DNA of 64,000 nucleotides from an uncultured Pelagibacteraceae bacterium (GCA_902591045.1 CACIZC010000001.1:110937-174936); one strand, 5' to 3'. Shown: positions 42,791-52,562, numbered from the stretch's first letter. The notes: a model not told the origin generated them from the letters alone. A program made the numbers and translations.

Positions 42791-44660
42791 AATCGGTATA
42801 TTATCAACTTTAATCTCCACTATTTTAAGCTTTTTATTAGTTTACCAATCATTCTCAGAGGTAAAGTCAAAGAATAATATTATTTCAAAAAAATTTTATT
42901 ATTTATCGTTTTATCAGCTGTTATTTATAATCTTTAGTTTTTTAATTTTATTGTTTGGTTATATTTTTTCAGACTTTTCTTTAATTAATGTTTATGAAAA
43001 TTCACATACAACCAAACCATTATTTTACAAAATTACAGGAACCTGGGGCAATCATGAAGGAAGTTTATTATTATGGATAAATATCATGGTTTTATTTTCC
43101 TTTTTGTTTCTTGTTTACAAAAAAAATACAGAAAAAAAATTTAAACTTTTTACATTAATTTTTCAAAATATTTTAATATTATTTTTTTTAATTTTTTTGC
43201 TCACTAATTCAAATCCATTTAGTGAAATTTATCCAGCACCTTCCCAAGGAATGGGTCTCAACCCTATTCTTCAGGATCCTGCCTTAGGTATACATCCTCC
43301 ATTGCTGTATTTAGGTTTTGTTAGTTCGTCCATATATTTTTCTGCAGCACTTGCTTCTTTAATCTGTAGATTAGAGGCAAACGTTTTTGCAAAATTTATA
43401 AAGTTATGGGTAGTAATTTCATGGTCTTTTCAGACCTTAGGAATACTTGTTGGGTCAATCTGGGCATACTACGAATTAGGATGGGGCGGATACTGGTTTT
43501 GGGATCCAGTAGAAAATTCTTCGTTGATGCCATGGTTTTTAATGACCGCTTTATTTCATTCACTTTTAGTTTTAGAAAAAAAAAATGGATTATATGCCTG
43601 GGTTTTAATTTTAAGTATTCTAACATTTATAATGAGTGTTACCGGTACTTTTTTAGTAAGGTCAGGAATATTAAATTCAGTTCACACTTTTGCTAATGAT
43701 CCATCAAGAGGTCTTTTTATACTTATTTTTCTAGCTTTTATGATATCGATGTCATTAATCATTCTTTTTAAATATTTTCCAAATGAAAAAAATAATTTTT
43801 TATTTTTAAGCAAAGAGTCTTTTGTTTTATTTAATAATTGGTTCATGATTTTTTTTCTTACAGTTGTACTAATTGGGACACTTTATCCTCTTTTTTTAGA
43901 AGTGTTATCCAAAGAAAAAGTTTCTGTAGGCCCAGCTTATTATAATATCGTTTTAGCTCCATTCATTGTACCTTTTCTGTTTTTAATGTCTTATGGACCA
44001 CAATCCAAATGGTTTTCTTCAAAATTAGTTGATGTAAAAAAAATGTTTTTTATTATTCTACTATCTTTTAGTTTAGTTTTTATATTTGCAAATTTCGAAA
44101 AAGACAGCTCATTTATAACAACATTGATACTAGTTTTTTCTATATATTTAATTTTACAAAGTTTTTTAGATCTATATACATCAATAAAAAACAATTCTTT
44201 CAATTTATCTAGATCTATTTCTCATCTAGGGTTTGGAATGTTAATTTTTTTTATTTCCACAAATAACATACTTTCTACTGAGAGTAATTTTAATTTAAAA
44301 GTTGGTGAAACAAAAAAATTAACAAACTATTCTATTAAATTTAATAATTTAAAAATTTTAAAGGAAAAAAATTATGAAACATTGGTAGGGAATTTTTTGA
44401 TAACAGATATAAAAAACTATAAAGAGGAAAATCTCAAACCTGAAATAAGAGTATATAATCAGCCTAAAATTGTAACATACGAGTCATCAATAAAATCAAA
44501 AATATTATCTGACACTTATTTAACTATGAGTAATCTTGCTGGATCAGAATTTTATAGTATTAGATTTCAAACCAAACCTTTTATGAATTTAATATGGATA
44601 TCTGTTTTAATAATATCAGCAGGGGGGTTTCTTCGAATTTTAAGAAGAGAAAACAAATGA
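42780..44660 (+). CDS. ccmF: Cytochrome c haem lyase subunit CcmF
   Basis: 626 residues, about 13-15 membrane helices. GTWGNHEGSLLLW, LGWGGYWFWDPVENSSLMPWF (WWD domain, two blocks), and VRSGILNSVHTFANDPSRG are intact with the conserved histidines. Delivers haem from CcmE to apocytochrome with CcmH. Periplasmic C-terminal domain before the last helix. ATGA overlap with ccmG at 44657. Confidence 0.96.
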   Translation: MLSKIGILSTLISTILSFLLVYQSFSEVKSKNNIISKKFYYLSFYQLLFIIFSFLILLFGYIFSDFSLINVYENSHTTKPLFYKITGTWGNHEGSLLLWINIMVLFSFLFLVYKKNTEKKFKLFTLIFQNILILFFLIFLLTNSNPFSEIYPAPSQGMGLNPILQDPALGIHPPLLYLGFVSSSIYFSAALASLICRLEANVFAKFIKLWVVISWSFQTLGILVGSIWAYYELGWGGYWFWDPVENSSLMPWFLMTALFHSLLVLEKKNGLYAWVLILSILTFIMSVTGTFLVRSGILNSVHTFANDPSRGLFILIFLAFMISMSLIILFKYFPNEKNNFLFLSKESFVLFNNWFMIFFLTVVLIGTLYPLFLEVLSKEKVSVGPAYYNIVLAPFIVPFLFLMSYGPQSKWFSSKLVDVKKMFFIILLSFSLVFIFANFEKDSSFITTLILVFSIYLILQSFLDLYTSIKNNSFNLSRSISHLGFGMLIFFISTNNILSTESNFNLKVGETKKLTNYSIKFNNLKILKEKNYETLVGNFLITDIKNYKEENLKPEIRVYNQPKIVTYESSIKSKILSDTYLTMSNLAGSEFYSIRFQTKPFMNLIWISVLIISAGGFLRILRRENK

Positions 44661-45175
44661 GAAAATTTTTATTTTTTTTAACATTTTTTGGAACTTTATC
44701 TATTATAATTGTTTTTTATTTAGGGCTTAAAACAGAAAAAATTTATTCTACAAAAGACTTAATCGGAAAGCCTATTTCTGAGGTAAATTTAGATTTATTA
44801 AATACAGATGGTTCATTTAATACAAGCGAGCTTAAAAATAATAATTTTACACTAATTAATTTTTGGGCTTCCTGGTGTGGTCCTTGTAGGAAAGAACATA
44901 AATATTTAATCGAGTTAAGTAAAAATGATAATATAAAAATATTGGGTGTAAATTTTAAAGATAACAAATTAAAAGCGAATAAGTTTCTCAATAAATTAGG
45001 CAATCCTTACTTTTTAATAGCCAAAGATGATAGTGGAAAAAAATCAATCGATTTTGGGGTTTATGGTATTCCTGAGTCAATTTTAATAGATAAAAATTTA
45101 GTGATAATACAAAAATATATTGGACCAATTAATAAAAAAGATGTCAAATACATTTTTAATGCCATTGGCTCATGA
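44657..45175 (+). CDS. ccmG: Thiol:disulfide interchange protein CcmG (DsbE)
   Basis: 172 residues from ATG 44657, chosen because it gives a clean N-terminal membrane anchor (FLFFLTFFGTLSIIIVFYLG) and overlaps the ccmF TGA. The frame stays open upstream to 44594 inside ccmF, but that extension would put charged residues before the anchor. Thioredoxin fold with WASWCGPCRKEH active site and a cis-Pro YGIPES. Reduces apocytochrome c thiols in the periplasm. Confidence 0.95.
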   Translation: MRKFLFFLTFFGTLSIIIVFYLGLKTEKIYSTKDLIGKPISEVNLDLLNTDGSFNTSELKNNNFTLINFWASWCGPCRKEHKYLIELSKNDNIKILGVNFKDNKLKANKFLNKLGNPYFLIAKDDSGKKSIDFGVYGIPESILIDKNLVIIQKYIGPINKKDVKYIFNAIGS

Positions 45176-45549
45176 AAAACTACTTTAAAATAATTACTTC
45201 TATAATTTTTTTAATCTTATCTTCTAATTGTTTTAGTGATGAAAATTTAAATTACAAAATTTATAAAAATCTAAGATGTCTAGTTTGCCAAGGACAAACT
45301 ATTGCCGACTCCAATTCCGATTTTGCAATGACAATCAAAAGTGTTGTTGATGATAAAGTAAAAGATGGCATGAAAGAAAATGAGATCTATAATTTCTTGG
45401 CAGATAAATATGGTGATTGGATACTATACAAACCTCCATTTAAATTAAAAAACTATATTCTATGGTTCCTTCCATATATTTTGTTTTTTTTAGGAGGCAT
45501 ATTACTTTTATTAATATTTTTAAAAAAAACACCATTATCTAAGAAATAA
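45172..45549 (+). CDS. ccmH: CcmH (cytochrome c maturation thiol reductase subunit)
   Basis: 125 residues. Signal/anchor at the N-terminus (IITSIIFLILSSNCFS), LRCLVCQGQTIADSNSDFA with the reactive Cys36 and Cys39, YGDWILYKPPF and a C-terminal helix (residues 98-117). Short form without the TPR (CcmI) domain; no ccmI follows. Overlaps ccmG by ATGA and closes the ccm run. Confidence 0.95.
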   Translation: MKNYFKIITSIIFLILSSNCFSDENLNYKIYKNLRCLVCQGQTIADSNSDFAMTIKSVVDDKVKDGMKENEIYNFLADKYGDWILYKPPFKLKNYILWFLPYILFFLGGILLLLIFLKKTPLSKK

Positions 45550-45602
45550 TTAGGAAATAGTATGTACATTTGGTTGTATAGAATGTATTTTTATTAGTAA
45601 TT

Positions 45603-46145
45603 ATGAGAATAAAAACATTATTTGTTTGTATTGTTACATTTTTATTTTTGCAGAGCGCATCATATTCAGATGATAAAAAATTAAAAACTGGATCAAACAC
45701 AACAAAAGAATTTGATGCTACGTCCGGAATAAATATGTATAGCGGAGTTTTTGATTTTAGTGACGATGGACAAAGAGCAAATCTTTTTGGCATTGAACAT
45801 CAAAACCATAATTTATATAGAGATACCCCTTTAGGAAGATTTTCACCCGTTACTGGTTTTTTTATAACTGAAAATAACGCGTCTTACATTTATACCGGAA
45901 TAGAAGCTAATTATGAACTAGGTCCAATTAATTTTACCCCTAGTTTTACTCCGGGATTGTACAGCCAAGGTGACGGCAAAGATCTAGGTTCTCCAATAGA
46001 ATTTAAGACTGATTTACAGTTATCATATGATTTTGGGGAAACTACTAATATAGGAATGTCTTATAACCATGTTTCTAACGCAAGTATTGGAGATAAAAAT
46101 CCTGGAGCAAACAGTTACATGTTTAATTTTCTTAAAAAATTCTAA
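45603..46145 (+). CDS. PagL-like lipid A deacylase family outer-membrane barrel
   Basis: 180 residues. Signal peptide 1-21 (FVCIVTFLFLQSASYS), then beta strands. The C-terminal block MSYNHVSNASIGDKNPGANSY carries the His-x-Ser (H-V-S) and NPG elements of the PagL/acyloxyacyl hydrolase family, where His and Ser form the active site that removes the 3-O acyl chain of lipid A. The terminal aromatic residue (KKF) suits an outer-membrane barrel. Activity is inferred from family only. 53 bp after ccmH; 17 bp before the hydroxyacid oxidase. Confidence 0.75.
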   Translation: MRIKTLFVCIVTFLFLQSASYSDDKKLKTGSNTTKEFDATSGINMYSGVFDFSDDGQRANLFGIEHQNHNLYRDTPLGRFSPVTGFFITENNASYIYTGIEANYELGPINFTPSFTPGLYSQGDGKDLGSPIEFKTDLQLSYDFGETTNIGMSYNHVSNASIGDKNPGANSYMFNFLKKF

Positions 46146-46162
46146 GACAATTTAAAACACAA

Positions 46163-47314
46163 ATGAATCTAAAAGACTGTTATAATTTTGATGATTTTAG
46201 AAAATTAGCAAAAAAAAAATTACCTTCTCCAATTTTTCATTATATTGATGGTGGATCAGATGATGAAGCGACTCTTAAAAGAAATACAGATTCATTTAAT
46301 AACTGTGATTTAGTACCCAATGTTTTAACTGATGTTAGTAATGTGGATTTATCTACTACTGTTCTGGGAGTAAAAATTAATTCTCCATTATTTTTATCTG
46401 CCACAGCAATGCATCGACTTTATTTTCATGAAGGTGAAAGAGCTACAGCTCGAGCAGCTGAAAAAATGGGAACCATGTTTGGTATATCTACAATGGCAAC
46501 AACCAGTATTGAGGAAATTGGAAAATTAACAAAAGGTCCAAAATTATTTCAACTTTACATTCATAAAGACAGGGGATTAACTGACAATTTAATTGATCGA
46601 TGCAAACAGGCAGGTTTCAACAGCATGTGTTTGACAGTAGATACCGTGGTTGCAGGCAACAGAGAAAGAGATCATAGAACAGGATTTTCTACTCCTCCCA
46701 AACTAACCTTAGGCAGCCTTTTAAGTTTTGCTTTGCATCCAGAGTGGAGTTTAAATTATTTATTTCGTAGAAAATTTAGATTGGAAAATATTATTCATAT
46801 GACAGAGAAGGGAAGTAATATTGATAAATCAATCATGGATTATATAAACGAACAATTTGATCCTTCAATGAATTGGAGGGACGCTGAGTATTGTGTACAA
46901 AAATGGGGAGGACCATTTGCTCTTAAAGGAGTTATGTCGGTAGAAGATGCTAAAAGGGCAGTTGATATTGGATGTTCCGCAATTATGATTTCCAATCATG
47001 GAGGAAGACAACTTGATGGATCCAGAGCACCTTTTGATCAGTTAGCTGAAATAGTCGATGCTGTTGGAGACAAGATAGAGGTGATCTTAGATGGTGGAGT
47101 GAGAAGAGGAACTCATGTTTTAAAGGCACTAGCGCTTGGAGCCAAAGCATGTAGTTTTGGCAAAGGATATTTGTTTGCCTTAGGTGCTGGGGGGCAACAA
47201 GGAGTCGAATCTATGTTGCAAAAAATGCATGATGAAATTAAACGAGATATGATATTAATGGGCTGTAGATCTGTAAAAGAACTTAATAGGTCAAAAATTG
47301 TCTACAGAAAATGA
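46163..47314 (+). CDS. FMN-dependent alpha-hydroxy-acid oxidase/dehydrogenase (LldD/glycolate-oxidase family)
   Basis: 383 residues, TIM barrel with FMN. Conserved: IFHYIDGGSDDEAT (Tyr27), LFQLYIHKDR (Tyr), LTVDTVVAGNRERD, MISNHGGRQLDGSRAP (catalytic His and Arg) and LDGGVRRGTHVLKALALGA. All active-site residues expected for L-2-hydroxyacid oxidation are present. Substrate (lactate, glycolate, mandelate-like) not determinable; context favours small 2-hydroxyacids. No membrane anchor is obvious although a hydrophobic-basic segment at about 185-215 is where LldD-type enzymes have their membrane loop. Overlaps the aminotransferase by 4 nt. Confidence 0.93.
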   Translation: MNLKDCYNFDDFRKLAKKKLPSPIFHYIDGGSDDEATLKRNTDSFNNCDLVPNVLTDVSNVDLSTTVLGVKINSPLFLSATAMHRLYFHEGERATARAAEKMGTMFGISTMATTSIEEIGKLTKGPKLFQLYIHKDRGLTDNLIDRCKQAGFNSMCLTVDTVVAGNRERDHRTGFSTPPKLTLGSLLSFALHPEWSLNYLFRRKFRLENIIHMTEKGSNIDKSIMDYINEQFDPSMNWRDAEYCVQKWGGPFALKGVMSVEDAKRAVDIGCSAIMISNHGGRQLDGSRAPFDQLAEIVDAVGDKIEVILDGGVRRGTHVLKALALGAKACSFGKGYLFALGAGGQQGVESMLQKMHDEIKRDMILMGCRSVKELNRSKIVYRK

Positions 47315-48471
47315 AATTAGCAAAAAACTTAAATAGATTAGGAACAGAGTCTGCCTTTGCCATATTAGCTGAAGCAAAAAAACTTGAGTCCCAAGGTAAA
47401 AAAATGATTCATTTAGGCTTAGGTCAGCCAGACTTTAAAACTCCGAAGCATATAGTTGAGGCAGCAAAGAAAGCTTTGGATGACGGTCATCATGGCTATG
47501 TTTTATCAAATGGAATTTTAGAATGTAGACAAGCGGTTACTCGAAAAATAAAAAAACTTTACAATCAAGATATTGATCCCGAAAGAATTATAATTATGCC
47601 AGGAGGAAAACCCACAATGCATTACGCTATACAATGTTTTGGTGAGCCTGGTGCTGAAATAATTCATCCTACGCCTGCTTTTCCAATTTATGAGTCTATG
47701 ATCAATTATACTGGATCCACTGCGGTACCATATGATCTTACAGAGGATAAAGATTTAAAATTTAATCCTGAAAAAATTCTATCATTAATAACAGACAAAA
47801 CTAGATTATTGATATTAATTAATCCAAATAACCCAACTGGAAGTTTTGTTGAAAAATCTAAAATTGATGTATTAGCAGAAGGTCTTAAAAAACATCCTCA
47901 TGTTACCATTTTAAGTGATGAAATTTATAGCAGACAAATTTTTGATGGAAAGGAAATGCCAACTTTTTTTAATTATCCAGAATTAAGAGAAAGAATAATT
48001 GTTCTAGAAGGATGGAGCAAAGCATATTCAATGACAGGTTGGAGGTTAGGATGGAGTTTTTGGCCAAAAAATCTAATTGAACATATTAATAAATTTTTAA
48101 TTAATAGTGTATCTTGCGTAAACGCAGCTGCACAATTTGCGGGAATTGCAGCACTAGATGGATCTGACGATTCAATTAATATTATGATGGAAAAATTTAC
48201 TCAAAGAAGAAAATTAATTCATGAAGGCTTAAATAACTTACCAGGTATAGAATGTAGTTTGCCGGGAGGAGCATTTTATGCTTTTCCAAAAGTAATTGGA
48301 ACTGGAATGAACGGTTCAGAATTTGCGAAAAAATGTATGCATGAGGCAGGAGTAGCTATTGTACCTGGAACCGCGTTTGGAAAAACCTCTGTAAATTATG
48401 TAAGATTTAGTTTTGCCGCATCCAGTGACAATATTTCCCAAGCATTAGAGAAAATTAAAAAAATTCTTTAG
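47311..48471 (+). CDS. PLP-dependent aminotransferase, class I/II
   Basis: 386 residues, fold type I. HLGLGQPDFKTP at the N-terminus, PNNPTGS, LSDEIYSRQIFDG and the Schiff-base Lys237 in EGWSKAYSMTGWRLGW are intact. Overlaps the FMN oxidase gene (ATGA), so the two probably work in sequence: oxidation of a 2-hydroxyacid to a 2-oxoacid, then amination. A glyoxylate-to-glycine role is a reasonable guess given glcDEF next door, but the specificity of this subgroup cannot be read from sequence. Confidence 0.93.
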   Translation: MKLAKNLNRLGTESAFAILAEAKKLESQGKKMIHLGLGQPDFKTPKHIVEAAKKALDDGHHGYVLSNGILECRQAVTRKIKKLYNQDIDPERIIIMPGGKPTMHYAIQCFGEPGAEIIHPTPAFPIYESMINYTGSTAVPYDLTEDKDLKFNPEKILSLITDKTRLLILINPNNPTGSFVEKSKIDVLAEGLKKHPHVTILSDEIYSRQIFDGKEMPTFFNYPELRERIIVLEGWSKAYSMTGWRLGWSFWPKNLIEHINKFLINSVSCVNAAAQFAGIAALDGSDDSINIMMEKFTQRRKLIHEGLNNLPGIECSLPGGAFYAFPKVIGTGMNGSEFAKKCMHEAGVAIVPGTAFGKTSVNYVRFSFAASSDNISQALEKIKKIL

Positions 48472-48512
48472 TAAAAATCAATTTTTTTTAGTCATTTTGG
48501 GCATTTAACTTT

Positions 48513-48541
48513 TTGACCGAAGTATTTTTAGCTTATAGAAT
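48513..48541 (+). promoter_or_regulatory. Promoter of glcDEF, leaderless
   Basis: TTGACC (48513-48518), 17-bp spacer, TAGAAT (48536-48541), in the 76-bp gap after the aminotransferase. Initiation 7 bp beyond the -10 falls on the glcD ATG at 48548, and no ribosome site precedes that ATG. Confidence 0.6.
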
Positions 48542-48547
48542 AAAATT

Positions 48548-50047
48548 ATGACAACACTTAAAATGCCTAAAGTTGATAGGAAAATTCTAAAGGATAGAGA
48601 AAAAATAATACAAGATATTTCCAATTTTACTAAAAGGGAGAATGTTTTGGCTGAACGTGAAGAGTTGAAGCCATATGAAACAGATGGTTTAACTGCTTAC
48701 AAGCAAACACCAATGCTTGTAGTTCTGCCTGAGAACACACAAGAGGTTAGTAAAATTTTATCATATTGTAATAAGAGAAAAATAAAAGTTGTACCAAGAG
48801 GTGCCGGTACTGGTTTAGCAGGAAGTGCTTTACCTCTAGAAGATTGTATCTTATTGGGTCTTGGAAAATTTAATAAAATATTAGAGACAGATTATCAGAA
48901 CAGATGTGTTGTAGCTCAGCCAGGCGTAACAAATCTTGCTATAACACATGCTGTGGAAGACAAAGGTTTTTATTATGCCCCAGATCCTTCAAGCCAAATA
49001 GCTTGTTCAATCGGAGGTAATGTTGCCGAGAATTCAGGAGGAGTTCACTCATTAAAATACGGAACAACAACTAATAATATTCTTGGAATAGAAGTAGTTT
49101 TAGTGGATGGAACTGTAACAAGAATTGGAGGAAAAATTTTTGATTCACCAGGATATGATTTACTTGGATTGATAACTGGTTCTGAGGGTTTATTATGTGT
49201 AATTACTGAGGTTACTGTAAGAATTTTAAAAAAACCTCATACAGTCAAAGCCATTCTTCTTGGTTTTCCTAGCATAGAAGATGGAGGAAATTGCGTTACA
49301 CAAATTATATCAGAAGGAATAATTCCTTCTGGCATGGAAATGATGGACAAAGTTTTACTTCAAGCAACAAATAATTTTTCTAAAGCAGGCTATCCTTTGG
49401 ATGCAGAAGCAATGTTAATTGTTGAATTAGATGGCACAAAGTCAGAAGTTGATGAATTGATAAACAAAGTAGCCAGCATTTCAAAAGAAAACAAATGCTC
49501 AAGTGTGAAAATAAGTAAATCAGAAGAAGAAAGACTAAAATTTTGGTCTGGAAGAAAAGCGGCATTCCCAGCTTGTGGAGAAATGGCCCCAGATTATTAT
49601 TGTGTAGACGGAACCATTCCTAGAGGGAAACTTTCCAAAGTTTTGAAAGAAATTACTAAACTATCAAAAAAATATAAATTGCCAGTGGCTAATGCATTTC
49701 ATGCGGGAGATGGCAATTTACATCCAATAATTATGTTTGATGCCAATGATAAAACTTCATTGGAAAAAACAGAAAAGTTTGGTGAAGATATTTTAAAATT
49801 ATGTGTAAAATTTGGTGGAGTTTTATCTGGAGAGCACGGCATAGGTGTAGAAAAGCGTGAATTAATGTGTGAAATGTTCAACAACAACGATATTCAACAA
49901 CAACTAAATATAAAAAATTCATTAGATCCAAGTTCTTTATTAAATCCAGGGAAAGTATACCCTATTTTAAGAAAATGCGCTGAGGAAGGAAGGCTACACA
50001 TTCATGGAAGAGATAAATCAAAATTCTCAGATATCCCTAGATTTTAA
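48548..50047 (+). CDS. glcD: Glycolate oxidase, FAD-linked subunit GlcD
   Basis: 499 residues. FAD-binding PCMH domain (VVPRGAGTGLAGSALPLEDCI, YYAPDPSSQIACSIGGNVAENSGG in parts) and the C-terminal FAD-oxidase domain with HAGDGNLHP and GEHGIGVEK. Oxidises glycolate (or D-lactate) to the oxoacid, passing electrons via GlcF to the membrane quinone pool. Its last 44 nt overlap glcE. A promoter with predicted leaderless start lies upstream. Confidence 0.95.
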   Translation: MTTLKMPKVDRKILKDREKIIQDISNFTKRENVLAEREELKPYETDGLTAYKQTPMLVVLPENTQEVSKILSYCNKRKIKVVPRGAGTGLAGSALPLEDCILLGLGKFNKILETDYQNRCVVAQPGVTNLAITHAVEDKGFYYAPDPSSQIACSIGGNVAENSGGVHSLKYGTTTNNILGIEVVLVDGTVTRIGGKIFDSPGYDLLGLITGSEGLLCVITEVTVRILKKPHTVKAILLGFPSIEDGGNCVTQIISEGIIPSGMEMMDKVLLQATNNFSKAGYPLDAEAMLIVELDGTKSEVDELINKVASISKENKCSSVKISKSEEERLKFWSGRKAAFPACGEMAPDYYCVDGTIPRGKLSKVLKEITKLSKKYKLPVANAFHAGDGNLHPIIMFDANDKTSLEKTEKFGEDILKLCVKFGGVLSGEHGIGVEKRELMCEMFNNNDIQQQLNIKNSLDPSSLLNPGKVYPILRKCAEEGRLHIHGRDKSKFSDIPRF

Positions 50048-51260
50048 TTCAGATATATTAAAACCTAATAACGAAAATGATCTTAAAGAGATAATAAAAT
50101 ATTGTTACAAAAAAGATTTGCCAATTGAAATAATAGGCACAGGAACAAAAAATCAAATAGGAAAAAAACTTCAATGTTCCAAAACTCTTGATATGTCTAA
50201 TATTTCAGGAATAGTTGAATATAAGCCTGAAGAACTTTACATAACAGTTAAAGCTGGAACACCAATTAAAATTGTACAGCATGAATTAAAAAAGAAAAAT
50301 CAATATTTAGCCTTTGAACCAGTAAATTTTTCCGAAATTTTTAAAAAAGATTCAAAAGAAGGAACTGTAGGAGGTACTTTATCATGCAATTTTTCTGGAT
50401 CTAGGAGATTTAAAGTTGGTAGTGCAAGAGATCATATCCTTGGTTTCAAAGGATATAATGGCAAAGGAGAAAAAATTAAATCAGGAGGAACAGTTGTAAA
50501 AAATGTAACAGGATATGATTTATCTAAATTAGTTACAGGTTCTTTCGGAACTCTTTTGGTATTAAGCGAGATCACTTTAAAAGTTTTACCACTACAAACT
50601 GATATAAAAACTATTATTATTAGCGGTTTAGCTTTAGAACACTCACTTGGAGTTATGGGATCTGCTATAGCTTCATCAAATGATCCATCGGGCACAGTAT
50701 TTTATCCACAAAATTTAAGAGACAATTTTGTATTTAATGATCTTGTACACCCAGGTTCTATAACTGCGATAAGAATTGAAGGAACGAAGAAATCAACAGA
50801 AGAAAGAGTAAATAATTTTTTTGAAGATTTAGCTTTAACAGATAAAAAAACAACAATTTTAGATACCACTCAATCAGAAATTTTTTGGGAAGACACAAGA
50901 GCTCTCAAGGTTTTTTCAAAAGGTGAAAAAAACATTCTAAGAGCTGTGATACCCCCATCAGAAACAGCAAACTTAATAAATAGGCTAAAAACCTTTCACC
51001 CAAGCTACTTTGTTGATTGGGGCGGTTCATTAATTTGGCTAGAATTGGACTACCTATCTAATCAGAAGATTGAGCAAATAAGAAAAAGAGTTTTAGAAGT
51101 TAATGGATACTTAACAGTAATTAAATCTCCAGAAAATATTAAGTCTTCTTCTGAAATATTTACTATTGATCCAATTAAATTTAAAATTTCTCAAAATTTA
51201 AAAAAAAGTTTTGATCCAAAAAGAATTTTTAATCCAGGAAAAATGTATACAGGAATATAA
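50004..51260 (+). CDS. glcE: Glycolate oxidase subunit GlcE
   Basis: 418 residues. FAD-binding fold without the full C-terminal catalytic part: EIIGTGTKNQIG, GTVGGTLSCNFSGSRRFKVGSARD, VKNVTGYDLSKLVTGSFGTL. The first ATG lies 44 nt inside glcD; the domain begins about 15 residues later and no later ATG fits, so the long overlap is probably real. Forms GlcDEF with its neighbours; required for activity. Confidence 0.94.
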   Translation: MEEINQNSQISLDFNSDILKPNNENDLKEIIKYCYKKDLPIEIIGTGTKNQIGKKLQCSKTLDMSNISGIVEYKPEELYITVKAGTPIKIVQHELKKKNQYLAFEPVNFSEIFKKDSKEGTVGGTLSCNFSGSRRFKVGSARDHILGFKGYNGKGEKIKSGGTVVKNVTGYDLSKLVTGSFGTLLVLSEITLKVLPLQTDIKTIIISGLALEHSLGVMGSAIASSNDPSGTVFYPQNLRDNFVFNDLVHPGSITAIRIEGTKKSTEERVNNFFEDLALTDKKTTILDTTQSEIFWEDTRALKVFSKGEKNILRAVIPPSETANLINRLKTFHPSYFVDWGGSLIWLELDYLSNQKIEQIRKRVLEVNGYLTVIKSPENIKSSSEIFTIDPIKFKISQNLKKSFDPKRIFNPGKMYTGI

Positions 51261-52562
51261 ATGCAAACAAATTTCTCAGAAGATCAATTAAAAGATAAAG
51301 ATAATAAATCTTCAGAAAAAATTTTAAGAAAATGTGTGCATTGTGGAATGTGCAATGCAACATGCCCAACTTTTAATATTTTGGGAGACGAATTGGACGG
51401 TCCAAGAGGAAGAATATATTTAATAAAAGAAATGATAGAAAAGAAAAAAGTTCCAACCAAAAAAGTAGTGTCGCATATTGACAGATGTTTATCATGCTAT
51501 GCTTGCATGACAACTTGTCCTTCAGGAGTTAATTATATGCACCTAATTGATCATGGCAGAAACTATATAGAAAAAAAATATAAAAGACCATTTTCAGAAA
51601 GAATATTTAGAGATTTTTTATCAAAAACTTTGCCGAAGCCTAATATTTTTAAATTTTTAATTTTAATCTCCAAAATTGGAAAAATTTTTAAATTTTTAAT
51701 ACCAGGAACACTGGGAGCTATGTTGGATCTTGCCCCTAAAAAAATATACGGGAGAACCTTAAAATCTCAAAACATATATAAAGCCGAAAGAAAAAAACCA
51801 ACCGCAAGAGTTGCTTTGTTAATTGGTTGTGTGCAGAGAGTTGTTTCACCTCAAATTAATGAATCTACTATTAGAATATTAACCAGACATGGAGTTGAAG
51901 TAATTACAATGCCAGAAATAGAATGTTGTGGATCTTTAAACCATCATCTTGGAAAAGAAGATCTTGCAAAAGAGAGTTTTAAAAAAAATATTAACTTTTG
52001 GTATGATGAATATTTAAAAAATGGACTAGATGCTATTATTTCAAATACATCTGGTTGCGGAACTACTTTAAAAGATTATGGATTCATATTTAGAGAAGAC
52101 AAGGAATTCAAAAAGAAAGCTAAAAAAATATCAGATCTAACAAAAGATATTTCAGAATTTCTTGATGATAATTTAAAACTTAATTTTAAAAAAGAAAAAA
52201 ACTCAAAAAAATATAATATTGCATATCATTCTGCTTGCTCTATGCAGCATGGTCAAAAAGTTCACAAACAGCCGATAGATTTATTATCAAAAACTGGAAA
52301 TAAAATTTTAAATATACCAGACGGACATATATGTTGCGGTTCAGCCGGTACCTATAATATTTTACAAACAGATCTTGCAAAAACATTATTAAAACAAAAG
52401 GTGGAAAATATTAATAAAATTAAACCAGACTTTATTTCTACTGGAAATATTGGATGCATGATGCAGATTTCTAATGGAATTAACATTCCAATAGTTCACA
52501 CTGTAGAGTTGATAGATTGGTATACCGGCGGACCAAAACCTAAAAATCTCAATTCTATATGA
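51261..52562 (+). CDS. glcF: Glycolate oxidase iron-sulfur subunit GlcF
   Basis: 433 residues. Two ferredoxin-type 4Fe-4S motifs, CVHCGMCNATCP (near residue 25) and CLSCYACMTTCP (near residue 76), then two CCG cysteine-rich domains (ECCGSLNHH; HICCGSAGT). Transfers electrons from GlcD/E flavins to quinone at the inner membrane. Starts the base after the glcE stop and overlaps the dehydrogenase gene by 4 nt. Confidence 0.96.
   Translation: MQTNFSEDQLKDKDNKSSEKILRKCVHCGMCNATCPTFNILGDELDGPRGRIYLIKEMIEKKKVPTKKVVSHIDRCLSCYACMTTCPSGVNYMHLIDHGRNYIEKKYKRPFSERIFRDFLSKTLPKPNIFKFLILISKIGKIFKFLIPGTLGAMLDLAPKKIYGRTLKSQNIYKAERKKPTARVALLIGCVQRVVSPQINESTIRILTRHGVEVITMPEIECCGSLNHHLGKEDLAKESFKKNINFWYDEYLKNGLDAIISNTSGCGTTLKDYGFIFREDKEFKKKAKKISDLTKDISEFLDDNLKLNFKKEKNSKKYNIAYHSACSMQHGQKVHKQPIDLLSKTGNKILNIPDGHICCGSAGTYNILQTDLAKTLLKQKVENINKIKPDFISTGNIGCMMQISNGINIPIVHTVELIDWYTGGPKPKNLNSI

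Noticed and set aside
44594..44656. N-terminal extension of ccmG into ccmF
   Set aside because: It would add charged residues before the membrane anchor. The ATG at 44657 makes the usual ATGA overlap.
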